The notes below the pieces were generated by a model, which ran no database searches, was not told where the DNA came from, and worked only from the letters and a program-made list of their open reading frames with translations. A stretch of 64,000 nucleotides of DNA from Actinoplanes subtropicus (GTDB taxonomy: Bacteria > Actinomycetota > Actinomycetes > Mycobacteriales > Micromonosporaceae). The first letter of the stretch is position 1; each line of letters starts with the position of its first letter. The position numbers were made by a program, and so were the translations under genes. The DNA lies in NCBI RefSeq assembly GCF_000721705.1, contig NZ_JOJL01000042.1:197806-261805 (forward strand). Direction: 5' to 3'. Below, piece after piece: positions 44,841-53,488 of the stretch.

Positions 44841-45976
44841 CCGCCACCACGCTCCGGGACGCCCCCGGCCGGCCGCTGTTGGTGCTCGGGCCCTCGCTGG
44901 GCACGTCGGTGGAGACGTTGTGGTCCCGCTGTGTCGCGCGGATCGGCGGCGACTACCACGTGGTCGGCTGGGACCTGCCCGGGCACGGCCGCAGCGCCCC
45001 GGCGCAGGCCGGCTTCGGGGTGCCGGGACTGGCCAAGAGCGTTCTCGAGCTGGTCGATCGGATTCGGCCGCGGGCGCCCTTCCGGTACGCCGGGGACTCG
45101 GTCGGCGGCGCGGTCGGGCTGCAACTGCTGCTCGATGCGCCCGACCGGGTGGAGGCGGCCGTGGTGCTCTGCACCGGCGCCAAGATCGGTGAGGCGACGG
45201 GGTGGCGGCAGCGGGCCGAGACCGTTCGGGCTGAGGGAACGCAGGCGGTGGTGGCGGGCTCGATCCAGCGGTGGTTCGCGCCCGGGTTCGCGGAGCGTGC
45301 ACCCGGCGTGGCCGAGGACCTGCTCGGAGCGTTGCGGGCGGCCGATCCGGAGAGTTACGCGCTGGTGTGTGAGGCGCTGGCGACCTTCGACGTACGCGAT
45401 CGGCTCCGGGAAATTGCCGCGCCCGTGCTGGCCGTCGCGGGCGCCGAGGACCTGCCTGCGCCGCCCGAGGGGCTCGCGCTGATCGCCGAGGGGGTGCGCA
45501 ACGGGCGGCTCGTCGTGCTCGAGGGGGTGGCCCACCTGGCCCCGGCCGAGTCGCCGGCCGAGGTGGCGGCGCTGATCGACCTGCACTTCGCCGGCCGGCG
45601 GACGGCCGACGACGTGCGGGCCGCGGGCATGGCCGTGCGGCGGGCGGTGCTGGGCGACGAGCACGTGGACCGGGCGATCGCGGGGACGACGCCGTTCACC
45701 CGCGATTTTCAGGAGCTGATCACCGCGTACGCCTGGGGGGAGATCTGGACCCGCCCCGGCCTGGACCGCCGCAGCAGATCGATGATTACCCTGACCGCGC
45801 TGGTGGCCCTCGGCCACCAGGAGGAGCTGGCTATGCACGTGCGCGCGGCGCGGCGCAACGGGCTGACCGACGACGAGATCAAGGAAGTGCTGCTGCAGGC
45901 CGCGATCTATTGCGGCGTGCCGGCCGCGAACACCGCCTTCCGCATCGCCCAGCAGGTGCTCGACGACTTGGACTGA
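44834..45976 (+). CDS. pcaL: Fused 3-oxoadipate enol-lactonase/4-carboxymuconolactone decarboxylase
   Basis: A 380-residue PcaD-PcaC fusion, as in rhodococci and streptomycetes. The lactonase half has the nucleophile S89 in GDSVGG and the histidine in GVAHLAP (about 235). The decarboxylase half starts near 255 and carries WTRPGLDRRSRSMITLTAL, HVRAARRNGLTDDEIKEVL and IYCGVPAANTAF. It converts 4-carboxymuconolactone to 3-oxoadipate in two steps. The genes for 3-oxoadipate activation and thiolysis (pcaIJ, pcaF) are not in the window. Confidence 0.95.
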   Translation: MLTATTLRDAPGRPLLVLGPSLGTSVETLWSRCVARIGGDYHVVGWDLPGHGRSAPAQAGFGVPGLAKSVLELVDRIRPRAPFRYAGDSVGGAVGLQLLLDAPDRVEAAVVLCTGAKIGEATGWRQRAETVRAEGTQAVVAGSIQRWFAPGFAERAPGVAEDLLGALRAADPESYALVCEALATFDVRDRLREIAAPVLAVAGAEDLPAPPEGLALIAEGVRNGRLVVLEGVAHLAPAESPAEVAALIDLHFAGRRTADDVRAAGMAVRRAVLGDEHVDRAIAGTTPFTRDFQELITAYAWGEIWTRPGLDRRSRSMITLTALVALGHQEELAMHVRAARRNGLTDDEIKEVLLQAAIYCGVPAANTAFRIAQQVLDDLD

Positions 45977-45984
45977 CCCTGCCG

Positions 45985-46120
45985 TCGTCCGGCGCCGGGC
46001 CGTCGCGGCCGGGGGATCGCTGGCGATCGTCGGCGAGTCGGGATCGGGTAAGACCACTTGCGCGCGGATTGTGGCCGGGCTGGACCGGCCCCGCGCCCCG
46101 GCTGGCGCCCCACCCGAGCG
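45985..46120 (+). pseudogene. Fragment of an ABC transporter ATPase
   Basis: Straight after pcaL one frame reads AVAAGGSLAIVGESGSGKTT then CARIVAGLDRPRAPAG. The Walker A is GESGSGKTT at 46032-46058, typical of the oligopeptide/dipeptide (DppD/DppF) ABC ATPases. There is no start codon, no Q-loop, signature or Walker B, and the frame then loses similarity. It is a relic left by deletion. Confidence 0.75.
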
Positions 46121-46232
46121 GCGGACCGCGATGCATGACCCGCAGGCCTTCGCGCCGTCGGCATCGGCGGGTCGGTCGCTGGCGTATCGCGGCCCCGCAC
46201 ACCTGGCAGCCGTGCCCGGCCCGGCGCCCCGG

Positions 46233-46811
46233 TCACAGCTGGGCGAGGATGGTCTCCGCGGTCGTGCGGGCCAGACCGCCGTTCGCGATCGGGAGCTGGA
46301 GCTCGGCCATGGCCGAGTTGCCCAGCGCCAGGCACCACAGGCCGTACGCGGCCGAGCGCACCCGCGCGGCCGGGGCGTCCGGGTACTCGGCGGCGACCGC
46401 TTCCTCGATCGCCTCCACCGCACGCAGGTACTGGGTCTGCATGATCGATCGGATTCGCTCGTCGGTGATGCCGGCCGTGATCAGTTCGCGGATCACCGTG
46501 TCGTCGTCGCTGATCGGCAGGAAACCCGTGCCGTACAGGTAGTCGAGAACGATCGGGAGCTTCGCCGGCGGCTCGGCCTTGCGCACCGCGCCGATGAACT
46601 CCGCCTCGTAACCCGTGTACAGCCACGAGGCGAACCCGCGCAGCAGGTCGTCCCGGTTGCCCACGTAGTGCCGCACGTGGCTGCGGCTCAGCCCGGACTC
46701 CTCCGACACGCGCTCGAGGGTCGTCCCCGCGAGACCGTGTTTCCGCAGGCAGCGGCCGGTGGCGTGCATGATCTGCTCGGTTCGCTCGGCGGCCATGCTC
46801 GGACGTCCCAT
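46233..46811 (-). CDS. TetR family transcriptional regulator
   Basis: A 192-residue repressor. HTH about 10-55 (RTEQIMHATGRCLRKHGLAG, VSEESGLSRSHVRHYVGN) and a C-terminal domain with WCLALGNSAMAELQL. Just upstream lie two direct GTCAC repeats 12 bases apart (about 46817-46834), possible operator half-sites. It is flanked by two gene relics, so its original target may have been lost. Confidence 0.86.
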   Translation of the reverse strand: MGRPSMAAERTEQIMHATGRCLRKHGLAGTTLERVSEESGLSRSHVRHYVGNRDDLLRGFASWLYTGYEAEFIGAVRKAEPPAKLPIVLDYLYGTGFLPISDDDTVIRELITAGITDERIRSIMQTQYLRAVEAIEEAVAAEYPDAPAARVRSAAYGLWCLALGNSAMAELQLPIANGGLARTTAETILAQL

Positions 46812-46887
46812 GCCGTCACACTAGTTGATTGTCACAGCGACGAAGAATTAGGTTTTCCGATGACCAGCAAACGATCCTCGATCCGGG

Positions 46888-47070
46888 TCGCTCATTCCGG
46901 TCACGCTCGGTCTCGGGCATGTCGCCTATCGCCTGCCGGCCGGGCACGCGCTGCGGCTGGCGGTCGCGAGCTCGGACGCGCCCGAGTTCGTCCCGGCGCC
47001 GGGGACCGGCGAGCACCGGTTGGCTCGCCGCCACGACCAAAACCAATCACCAGACGCTGCACCTGGACGC
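46888..47070 (+). pseudogene. C-terminal relic of a CocE/NonD-family hydrolase
   Basis: One frame reads IPVTLGLGHVAYRLPAGHAL then RLAVASSDAPEFVPAPGTGE, the beta-sandwich C-terminal domain (PepX_C) of CocE/NonD and X-Pro dipeptidyl-peptidase-type hydrolases. After one extra T near 47020 the next frame continues WLAATTKTNHQTLHL, the expected following strand. The catalytic N-terminal domain is absent. It is a truncated, frameshifted remnant. Confidence 0.72.
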
Positions 47071-47197
47071 GTGCCGTCTGACGGCCTCGATCCTGGACCG
47101 CAACTCGATCGGGGAGCAGGTGATCGCCGCGCTGCACCGGGACCATGTGGCGCCGGCGGCGGCGCGGAAATCGAGGCGGCGGTGGGCGTGCTGCCCC

Positions 47198-47261
47198 CTG
47201 ATCGACCCGAGCTCTGATCGACCCGAGCTCTGATCGACCCGAGCTCTGATCGACCCGAGTA
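47198..47261. repeat. 16-bp tandem repeat, four units
   Basis: TGATCGACCCGAGCTC occurs at 47198, 47214 and 47230 exactly and at 47246 with a changed end. The unit length equals that of the larger array at 47846, though the sequence differs. Confidence 0.9.
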
Positions 47262-47348
47262 CCTGATCGGTCCGGGGCGGCGCCACCGGCGCGGGGCCGG
47301 GCTGATCACCCGGCGGTATTTCTCGGCGGCCGCCGCCCCCGACCGCCC

Positions 47349-47822
47349 TCAGCCCTCGCTCGCCGTGGTGGGGCGTTTCGGTTGGACCGACTCCTCGACG
47401 GCGTTCAGGAAGCGTTGCACCACCTTCAGATCGCGCTCGCTGAAGCCGTCCACGGCGGCGGCCACCTTGTCGACCAGCGGGTCGGTGAAGCCGTGGCCCA
47501 GTCCCTCGGCGCGGATGTCGACGAGGATGCGGACGCGCCGCTTGTCGTCCGCGTCGGGCAGGCGCTTGATGTAGCCGTTCCGTTCGAGGCGCTTGAGGAG
47601 TGAGGTGACGCCGGCCGAGTTCATCGGGAGCTTCTGGCTCAGCCAGCCGGGGGTCGCGTGCAGTCCCTGCCGCCCGGCGTCGATCAGCAGGGTCAGGGCG
47701 CGCAGGTCGGTGGGGTGGATGCTGTTGGAGGTCGCATACGCCCCGCCGAGCTGATCGAACCGGGACGCGATCCGGCGGAGTTGGAACACCAGATCAAGGT
47801 GGGAATCGGTCTTGTCGGTCAC
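47349..47822 (-). CDS. MarR family transcriptional regulator
   Basis: A 157-residue winged-helix repressor. Recognition region about 55-100 (GWLSQKLPMNSAGVTSLLKR, then LERNGYIKRLPDADDKRRVR with the wing DDKRR). The GTG 47822 start has GAGG nearby. Its promoter region is unusual: the 15-unit 16-bp array starts 24 bases upstream. The MFS gene at 48156 is on the same strand further upstream, and a MarR/MFS pair would be a common efflux arrangement. Confidence 0.88.
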   Translation of the reverse strand: MTDKTDSHLDLVFQLRRIASRFDQLGGAYATSNSIHPTDLRALTLLIDAGRQGLHATPGWLSQKLPMNSAGVTSLLKRLERNGYIKRLPDADDKRRVRILVDIRAEGLGHGFTDPLVDKVAAAVDGFSERDLKVVQRFLNAVEESVQPKRPTTASEG

Positions 47823-47845
47823 GCCGCCTCGTCTCCTCGCTGAGC

Positions 47846-48085
47846 AAGTATCTCGCCCCGCGAGTATCTCACTCAGCGAGTATCTCGCGTAGCTAGTATC
47901 TTGCCCCGCGAGTTTCTCGCGCGGCGAGTTTCTCGCGCGGCGAGTTTCTCGCGCGGCGAGTTTCTCGCGCGGCGAGTATCTCGCGCGGCGAGTATCTCGC
48001 GCGGCGAGTATCTCGCGCGGCGAGTATCTCGCGCGGCGAGTATCTCGCGCGGCGAGTATCTCGCGCCGCGAGTATCTCGCTCAAC
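47846..48085. repeat. 15 tandem 16-bp units upstream of marR
   Basis: Exactly 15 head-to-tail 16-bp units fill 240 bases. Eight of the nine central units are either GAGTTTCTCGCGCGGC (four) or GAGTATCTCGCGCGGC (five in all); the outer units are degenerate, so the array looks homogenised in its middle. Each junction contains the dyad CTCGC-GCG-GCGAG. The rest of 47823-48155 holds short GCCGAT/GCCGAA hexamers (48112-48155) and no gene. Confidence 0.92.
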
Positions 48086-48155
48086 GAGACGACGGTGGAG
48101 CCGCTCAGCCGAGGCCGAAGCCGATGCCGATGCCGATGCCGAAGCCGAAGCCGAC

Positions 48156-49361
48156 TCAGTCGGACGTGACGTTCAGGGGCGCCGACGACCGCGGCACCAC
48201 CAGCGCCGCCAACACGGCCAACGCCGCCGACACCGCCCCCAGCACCCCCAATGCCGGCTGTAACCCACCTACCCCGCCCTTGAACGCCGCCACCAGCAGC
48301 GGCGACGCGAACTCCCCGACGAACAGGAACCCGGTGAACAACCCCGTCCCCCGACCCCGTTCCGCAAACCGCAGCCGGTTGGTCGTCCAGGTCAGCATCA
48401 CCGGCAGCAGCAGCCCGGTGCCCGCCCCGGTCACCATCGCCCCGGCCGTCACCACCGTCACGTTCCCGGCCACGTACACGATCCCCAGCCCGACCGCCGC
48501 CAGCCCGAACGCCAGCGGGAGCAGAACGCGCGGCCGCTGCCGGGACAGCTTGGCGAACGAAGCCGACCCGGCCGCGGTGGCGACCGACATGGCCGCGCTG
48601 ACCCCGCCGATCGCGGCGCTCGAGGACACGCCGAGGTCGTTGAGCACGAACGACAGCTGGACGATGAGCGCGTAGAAGACCGTACCGCCGACCAGCGTGA
48701 ACAGGCACGGCACGAGCAGCTGCCGCCAGGGGATCGGCGGGAGCTTGGCCGGCCGGGGCCCGGAAAGCGGTTGCCACAGAAGGCGAGCCATCGGCGCCAC
48801 GAGCACGAGCGCGATCAGGTAGACCCAGAACGGCGTACGCCACCCCGCATTGCCCAAGGCCCCGCCCAGCGCGAGAAATACGGTGGCCGCGAGGGTCGCC
48901 ACGAGGGTTTGCAGGCCGAGGTAGCGGCTGCGCCGAGGCCCGGACCAGTAGTCGGCGATCAGTGTCGTGCAGCAGGTCATGATGGCCGCCTCGCAGAGGC
49001 CGACCACCGCCCGGCTCGCGATGATGGCGCCGAGCGAGTTCAGGTAGAGCGGCGCGGTGCCGGCCACCGCATACACCAGCAGGGCGACCAGCAGCAGCCG
49101 CTTGCGGTCGAGCGCGTCGATCACCACGCCGGCGAAGGGTGCGGTCAGGCCGATGATCAGGGCCGGGACGGTGAGCACGATCGGCACCAGCACGTCCACG
49201 CCGGACACGCCGGCGAAGTGGTCCTGCATCTTCGGCAGGACCGGTGCGATCAGCACGGCGCCGAGCACGGCCAGGCAGCTGCCGGCCAGCAGCAGGGCGA
49301 GCTGGGCCGGCCCGGCCTGCCGCTGCGGTGGTGTCTCGACACGGGAGTCCAGCTGTGACAT
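48156..49361 (-). CDS. MFS transporter
   Basis: A 401-residue 12-TM major facilitator. The TM2-3 loop is GVVIDALDRKRLLL; TM4-5 has ADYWSGPRRSRYLGLQTLVA. The pattern resembles 12-TM drug or sugar exporters of the general MFS_1 group. ATG 49361 has GAAGGG upstream. Divergent context places it between the LysR gene and marR on the same strand; either could control it. Confidence 0.87.
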   Translation of the reverse strand: MSQLDSRVETPPQRQAGPAQLALLLAGSCLAVLGAVLIAPVLPKMQDHFAGVSGVDVLVPIVLTVPALIIGLTAPFAGVVIDALDRKRLLLVALLVYAVAGTAPLYLNSLGAIIASRAVVGLCEAAIMTCCTTLIADYWSGPRRSRYLGLQTLVATLAATVFLALGGALGNAGWRTPFWVYLIALVLVAPMARLLWQPLSGPRPAKLPPIPWRQLLVPCLFTLVGGTVFYALIVQLSFVLNDLGVSSSAAIGGVSAAMSVATAAGSASFAKLSRQRPRVLLPLAFGLAAVGLGIVYVAGNVTVVTAGAMVTGAGTGLLLPVMLTWTTNRLRFAERGRGTGLFTGFLFVGEFASPLLVAAFKGGVGGLQPALGVLGAVSAALAVLAALVVPRSSAPLNVTSD

Positions 49362-49453
49362 GACGGGGTGGCCCTTCGACGATGGAGACGCAGGTCACAC
49401 CGGACTATCCGGGGACGGGCCGCCATCAGGGAAGAGCGATCAGCCAATAGTCG

Positions 49454-50377
49454 TCATAACTGCGGGTTATGGCCGGTCAGCACCCCGGCGGCCTCGGCCA
49501 GGACACCCCGCAGCCAGATGTGGGCCGGATCGTTCGAGTAGATCGGGTGCCACCAGAACGCCTCGGCGAGCGGCGCCACTTCGAAAGGACAGGGCAGCAC
49601 GCGTACGCCCGCAGGTATCGCCAACAACGCGGCCAGACGCTTGTGCAGCAGCGCGACCCGCCGCGTGCCCGCGACCAGAAACGGCATCGGCAGGAACCCG
49701 TCGGTGACCACCTCGACGCGCGGCTCCACGCCGAGCACCTTCAGCTGCTGGGTGGCCAGCGCGAACGCGGTTCGCCGGTGATAGAGCACCACCCAGGGCA
49801 GCGCGGCCAGCAATTCCACAGTCAGTGCCGACCCGACCAGGACGTTGTCGGCGGAGACGATGCAGACCCACTCGTCCTCGTAGAGATCGAGGAACGGGAT
49901 GTCGGTGAGGAACCCGTGCGGCAGCAGCAGCCCGTCCGCGTTCCGCAGCGTCTCGTGCGCCTGATCGACCGTGTGCGGCGTGGTCTGCTGCAACCGCAGC
50001 CGTACGCCCGGCGCCGCCGCGGCCAGCCGGCGGGCGATCAGCGGGCCGAGCACGGTGGCCGCGTAGTCCGACGTGATGATCGTGAACTCGCGCTCGACCT
50101 GGGACGGGTCGAAGTCCGGCGTCACGTCGAAGACCCGCCGCACGCCGGCGAGGGCCGGCTCGGTGAGCGCCAGCAGCCGCGCGGCGAGCGGCGTGAGCTG
50201 GTAGCGGTTGCCGGACCGGGTCAGCAGCGGGTCGCCGAAGTGCCGCCGCAGCCGGGCCAGGCCGGCGCTCACCGCCGGCTGGCTCACCCCGAGCGCCTCG
50301 GCGGTGCGCGTCACGTTCCGCTCCCGGAGCAGCGCGTCGAGGGTGACCAGCAGGTTCAGGTCGAGATTCGCGAGCAT
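49454..50377 (-). CDS. LysR family regulator of the second catabolic operon
   Basis: A 307-residue regulator. The HTH is near 1-60 (LDLNLLVTLDALLRERNVTR, TAEALGVSQPAVSAGLARLR) and an LysR substrate domain follows, ending AFWWHPIYSNDPAHIWLR, a tail seen in NodD/NahR-type regulators of aromatic catabolism. ATG 50377 is chosen, since upstream starts would place the dyad 50413-50427 inside the gene. It is divergent from the FAD monooxygenase at 50510, the normal arrangement for an inducer-dependent activator. Confidence 0.9.
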   Translation of the reverse strand: MLANLDLNLLVTLDALLRERNVTRTAEALGVSQPAVSAGLARLRRHFGDPLLTRSGNRYQLTPLAARLLALTEPALAGVRRVFDVTPDFDPSQVEREFTIITSDYAATVLGPLIARRLAAAAPGVRLRLQQTTPHTVDQAHETLRNADGLLLPHGFLTDIPFLDLYEDEWVCIVSADNVLVGSALTVELLAALPWVVLYHRRTAFALATQQLKVLGVEPRVEVVTDGFLPMPFLVAGTRRVALLHKRLAALLAIPAGVRVLPCPFEVAPLAEAFWWHPIYSNDPAHIWLRGVLAEAAGVLTGHNPQL

Positions 50378-50412
50378 CCGGTCGACGGCCACGGCGGCAG
50401 TATAAACACGGC

Positions 50413-50427
50413 TGATGGCGTACATCA
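50413..50427. promoter_or_regulatory. Candidate LysR-type operator
   Basis: TGATG-GCGTA-CATCA is a perfect 5-5-5 dyad, 36 bases upstream of the LysR start and 83 bases before the monooxygenase GTG. LysR proteins bind such T...A interrupted dyads between divergent genes. Confidence 0.65.
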
Positions 50428-50509
50428 CCAGTTGGCTCTTTCCTGATGACGCCCGGCTGCCGGACAGTGGTCGCAGTCACACCTGGAGGCAACAGAGGGG
50501 AAATCGCTA

Positions 50510-51640
50510 GTGCCCGCCGTTCGTAACGTTCTGGTGGTCGGCGGCGGCGCCGCCGGTGCCGCCGCCGCGATCCTGCTTGCCGAGGGAGGCGTCTCGGTCG
50601 AGCTCATCGACATCAAGCCGGACATCTCCGCGCTCGGCTCCGGCATCACCCTCCAGGGCAACGCCTTGCGCGTTCTGCGTGAACTCGGCGTCTGGGAGCA
50701 GATCAAGGAGCAGGGGTACGCGTTCGACACGCTCGGCCTGCGCGCGCCCGACCCGCACGGCTCGCTGATCGTGGAGATGGACGACATCCGGACCGGCGGC
50801 CCCGACCTGCCCGCCACGCTCGGCATGTACCGGCCGGCGCTCGCGAAGATCATGCTGGAGCGGGCCGCCGCGGTCGGCGTGAAGATCCGGTTCGGCACCA
50901 CGTACACCTCGCTCGACCAGGACGAGGACGGCGTGGCGGTCACCTTCGCCGACGGCTCGGCCGGCCGCTACGACCTGGTCGTCGGCGCCGACGGCATCCG
51001 CTCGTGGACCCGCCGCATGCTCGGCATCAACCTGGAGACGGCCAGCACCGGGATGGGCATCTGGCGGGCGTTCACCGCGCGGCCGGCGAGCGTCACGCGC
51101 ACGGACCTCTACTACGGCGGCCCCAGTTACATCGCCGGTTACTGCCCGACCGGCGAGGACACCCTTTACGCGTACGTGGTGGAGCAGGCCCAGGACCGCA
51201 GCACGTTGTCCCCGCAACAATCCCTCGACGTGATGCGCACGCTGTCCGAGGCGTACCACGGTCCCTGGGACGACATCCGCGCGATGCTGACCGACCCGTC
51301 CCGGGTGAACTACACCTGGTTCGAGAGTCACGTGCTCGACGCGCCCTGGCACCGCGGCCGGGTGGTGCTGATCGGCGACGCCGCGCACGCCTGCCCGCCC
51401 ACCCTCGCGCAGGGCGCCGCGCAGGCCCTCGAGGACGCGTCGGTGCTGGCCGAGTTGCTGCTGGCCCGCGACGCGCTCGACGACGACCTGTGGCAGGCCT
51501 TCACCGACCGCCGCTTCGATCGCGCGAAAACGGTGGTCGAGGCCTCCCTGCAGCTCTGCCGCTGGCTGCTCGACCACGAACGCGGCGACCTGCCCGGCCT
51601 GATGGGCCGGATCTCCCACCTCCTGACGCGGCCGGCTTAA
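50510..51640 (+). CDS. FAD-dependent aromatic-ring monooxygenase
   Basis: A 376-residue class A flavin monooxygenase. FAD motif GGGAAGAAAA at 11-20, the DG-type motif LVVGADGIRSWTRR near 155-168, and VVLIGDAAHACPPTLAQGAA near 286-305. It would hydroxylate a phenolic or hydroxypyridine-like ring to give the substrate of the following extradiol dioxygenase. GTG 50510 has GAGGGGAAAT upstream. First gene of a tight operon running to 55690. Confidence 0.9.
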   Translation: MPAVRNVLVVGGGAAGAAAAILLAEGGVSVELIDIKPDISALGSGITLQGNALRVLRELGVWEQIKEQGYAFDTLGLRAPDPHGSLIVEMDDIRTGGPDLPATLGMYRPALAKIMLERAAAVGVKIRFGTTYTSLDQDEDGVAVTFADGSAGRYDLVVGADGIRSWTRRMLGINLETASTGMGIWRAFTARPASVTRTDLYYGGPSYIAGYCPTGEDTLYAYVVEQAQDRSTLSPQQSLDVMRTLSEAYHGPWDDIRAMLTDPSRVNYTWFESHVLDAPWHRGRVVLIGDAAHACPPTLAQGAAQALEDASVLAELLLARDALDDDLWQAFTDRRFDRAKTVVEASLQLCRWLLDHERGDLPGLMGRISHLLTRPA

Positions 51641-51650
51641 GGATTCGCCC

Positions 51651-52589
51651 ATGAACGAGCGTCTGATCACCCATTTGCGCCACGTCGATCTGGCGGTGCC
51701 GGATTACGACAAGCAATTCGAGTTCTACACGACGATGTGGGGTCTGGAACCGACCGTCATCGACGACGGCATAGCCTTCCTGGCCGCGGCGGGAAGTCCG
51801 GAGCAATATTCCGTACGCCTTCGTCGGGCCGCCGAGAAGCGACTCGACCTCATCGCGTTCGGTGCGGCGACGCCCGCCGATGTGGACGCCCTGGCTTCCC
51901 GGCTGGGCGCCGACGGCGTACAGCTCGTCGCCGAGCCGGGCAAAATGCAAACCCCCGGCGGCGGCTACGGTTTCCGGTTCTTCGACAACGACGGGCGTAC
52001 GGTCGAAGTCTCCACCGACGTCGAAGTGCGTCCGCACCGCAGGGTCGAGGCCGGCGAATCGGTGCCGGTGAAGCTGTCCCACGTGGTCATCAACGCGCCC
52101 GACCCCGAGGCGACCGTCGCGTTCTACACCAAACACCTGCAGTTCGCGCTCTCGGACACGCTCATGCACCCGCGCATGGGCGAGATGATGTGGTTCCTGC
52201 GGACCAACGTGTTCCACCACAGCCTCGCCGTGGCCCGCGGCCCGCACGTCGCCCTGCACCACGCGTCGTTCGAGATGCGCGGCATCGACGAATACATGCG
52301 CGGCACCGGCCGGCTGCTGCGCGCGGGCGTGGAAAAGGTGTGGGGGCCGGGGCGGCACATGGCCGGGAACAACACCTTCAGCTACTTCCTCGACCCGCAC
52401 GGGAACACCATCGAATACACCACCGAGCTGGAGCACCTGGACGAGGACACCTGGCATCCGCACCTCTACGACTTCTCCGACCCCTCGGTGGCCGACCAGT
52501 GGGGCACCGCGAACCCGATGACCGAGTTCGTGGCCCGGCAGTCGTTCAACGACCCCGACCGCGGCGTCTTCGTCGCCCCGCCGGTCTGA
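51651..52589 (+). CDS. Two-domain type I extradiol dioxygenase (VOC)
   Basis: A 312-residue ring-cleavage dioxygenase of the BphC/catechol 2,3-dioxygenase fold. The C-terminal domain has the likely Fe(II) ligands H144 (LSHVVINAPD), H204 (ALHHASFEM) and E255 (GNTIEYTTELE); the N-terminal domain is degenerate, as usual. It would split a catechol-type ring next to a hydroxyl. Start 10 bases after the monooxygenase; the stop overlaps the FAA-type gene by one base (TGATG). Confidence 0.9.
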   Translation: MNERLITHLRHVDLAVPDYDKQFEFYTTMWGLEPTVIDDGIAFLAAAGSPEQYSVRLRRAAEKRLDLIAFGAATPADVDALASRLGADGVQLVAEPGKMQTPGGGYGFRFFDNDGRTVEVSTDVEVRPHRRVEAGESVPVKLSHVVINAPDPEATVAFYTKHLQFALSDTLMHPRMGEMMWFLRTNVFHHSLAVARGPHVALHHASFEMRGIDEYMRGTGRLLRAGVEKVWGPGRHMAGNNTFSYFLDPHGNTIEYTTELEHLDEDTWHPHLYDFSDPSVADQWGTANPMTEFVARQSFNDPDRGVFVAPPV

Positions 52590-53488
52590 TGCGGCTCGTC
52601 ACCTACGCGCACGCCGGGTCGACAAGGGCCGGCGTGGTACGCGACGACACGGTGCAGCCGTTCGCGGAGCCGCTTTCCCTGCGGGAGATCGTCGAGCGCG
52701 GGACCGAGGGCCTGGACCTGCTGCCCGGCGTGCCGCTGGCGGAGGTGCGCTTGCGGCCGCCGTTGCGGCCGGCCTCGTTCCGCGATTTCGTGGCGTTCGA
52801 GCGGCACGTCGAGGGCATCAGAAAGGCGGTCGACGGTCGCGGCGGGGTGCCGGAGGCGTGGTACGACGCGCCCACGTTCTATTTCACCAACCCGCACACG
52901 CTGCTCGGGCCGGACGAGGACGTGCCCTTTCCGGCCGCCTCGGTGGCCCGCGATTTCGAGCTGGAAGTGGCGGCCGTGGTCGGGCCGGGCGACACGATTT
53001 TCGGGTACACCATCTTCAACGACTGGTCGGCCCGCGATCTGCAGAGCCGGGAGATGCAGGTCGGCCTGGGCCCGGCCAAGGGCAAGGACTTCGCCGGCAG
53101 CCTCGGCCCGTGGCTGGTGACCGCCGACGAACTCGACCCGTACAAGGACGCCGACGGTTTTCTGGAATTGATGTGCGTGGCCGAGGTCAACGGCGTCGAG
53201 GTGGGCCGGGATCTGTTGTCGCACATGGGCTGGACGTTCGAGACGATGCTCGCCTACGCGGCCCGCGACAGCCGGGTCGTCCCCGGCGACGTGCTCGGCT
53301 CCGGAACGGTCGGGAACGGCGGCTGCCTCGCCGAACTGTGGGGCCGCTCGGGCAGGCAGGAACCGCCCCCCTTGCGCGACGGCGACGTGGTGACGCTGAC
53401 CGTCCAGGGCCTCGGCAGCCTCACCAACCGGATCGTCTCCGCCCCGCCCGCCCCGCCGATTCCGCCGTTCCGAAAGGTGAATGCGTGA
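52589..53488 (+). CDS. Fumarylacetoacetate hydrolase-family protein
   Basis: A 299-residue FAA-fold enzyme. Metal-binding and core motifs are DFELEVAAVVGPGDTIFGYT, IFNDWSARDLQSREMQVGLG, PAKGKDFAGSLGPWLVTADE and GSGTVGNGGCLAELWGR. Family members hydrolyse, decarboxylate or isomerise ring-cleavage products such as acylpyruvates. It probably acts on the product of the upstream dioxygenase. Coupled by TGATG to genes on both sides. Confidence 0.9.
   Translation: MRLVTYAHAGSTRAGVVRDDTVQPFAEPLSLREIVERGTEGLDLLPGVPLAEVRLRPPLRPASFRDFVAFERHVEGIRKAVDGRGGVPEAWYDAPTFYFTNPHTLLGPDEDVPFPAASVARDFELEVAAVVGPGDTIFGYTIFNDWSARDLQSREMQVGLGPAKGKDFAGSLGPWLVTADELDPYKDADGFLELMCVAEVNGVEVGRDLLSHMGWTFETMLAYAARDSRVVPGDVLGSGTVGNGGCLAELWGRSGRQEPPPLRDGDVVTLTVQGLGSLTNRIVSAPPAPPIPPFRKVNA

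Larger units (their letters stand above)
46812..47348. other. Relic region without an intact gene
   Basis: The 537 bases between the TetR start and the MarR stop hold a broken hydrolase tail (46888-47070) and a 16-bp tandem array (47198-47261). The remaining sequence has no supportable gene. Confidence 0.6.

Noticed and set aside
45982..46100. Intact ABC transporter gene
   Set aside because: Only the Walker A region is present; no start, signature motif or Walker B.
47846..48085. CRISPR array
   Set aside because: Units are 16 bp and strictly head to tail with no spacers, and no cas gene is nearby.
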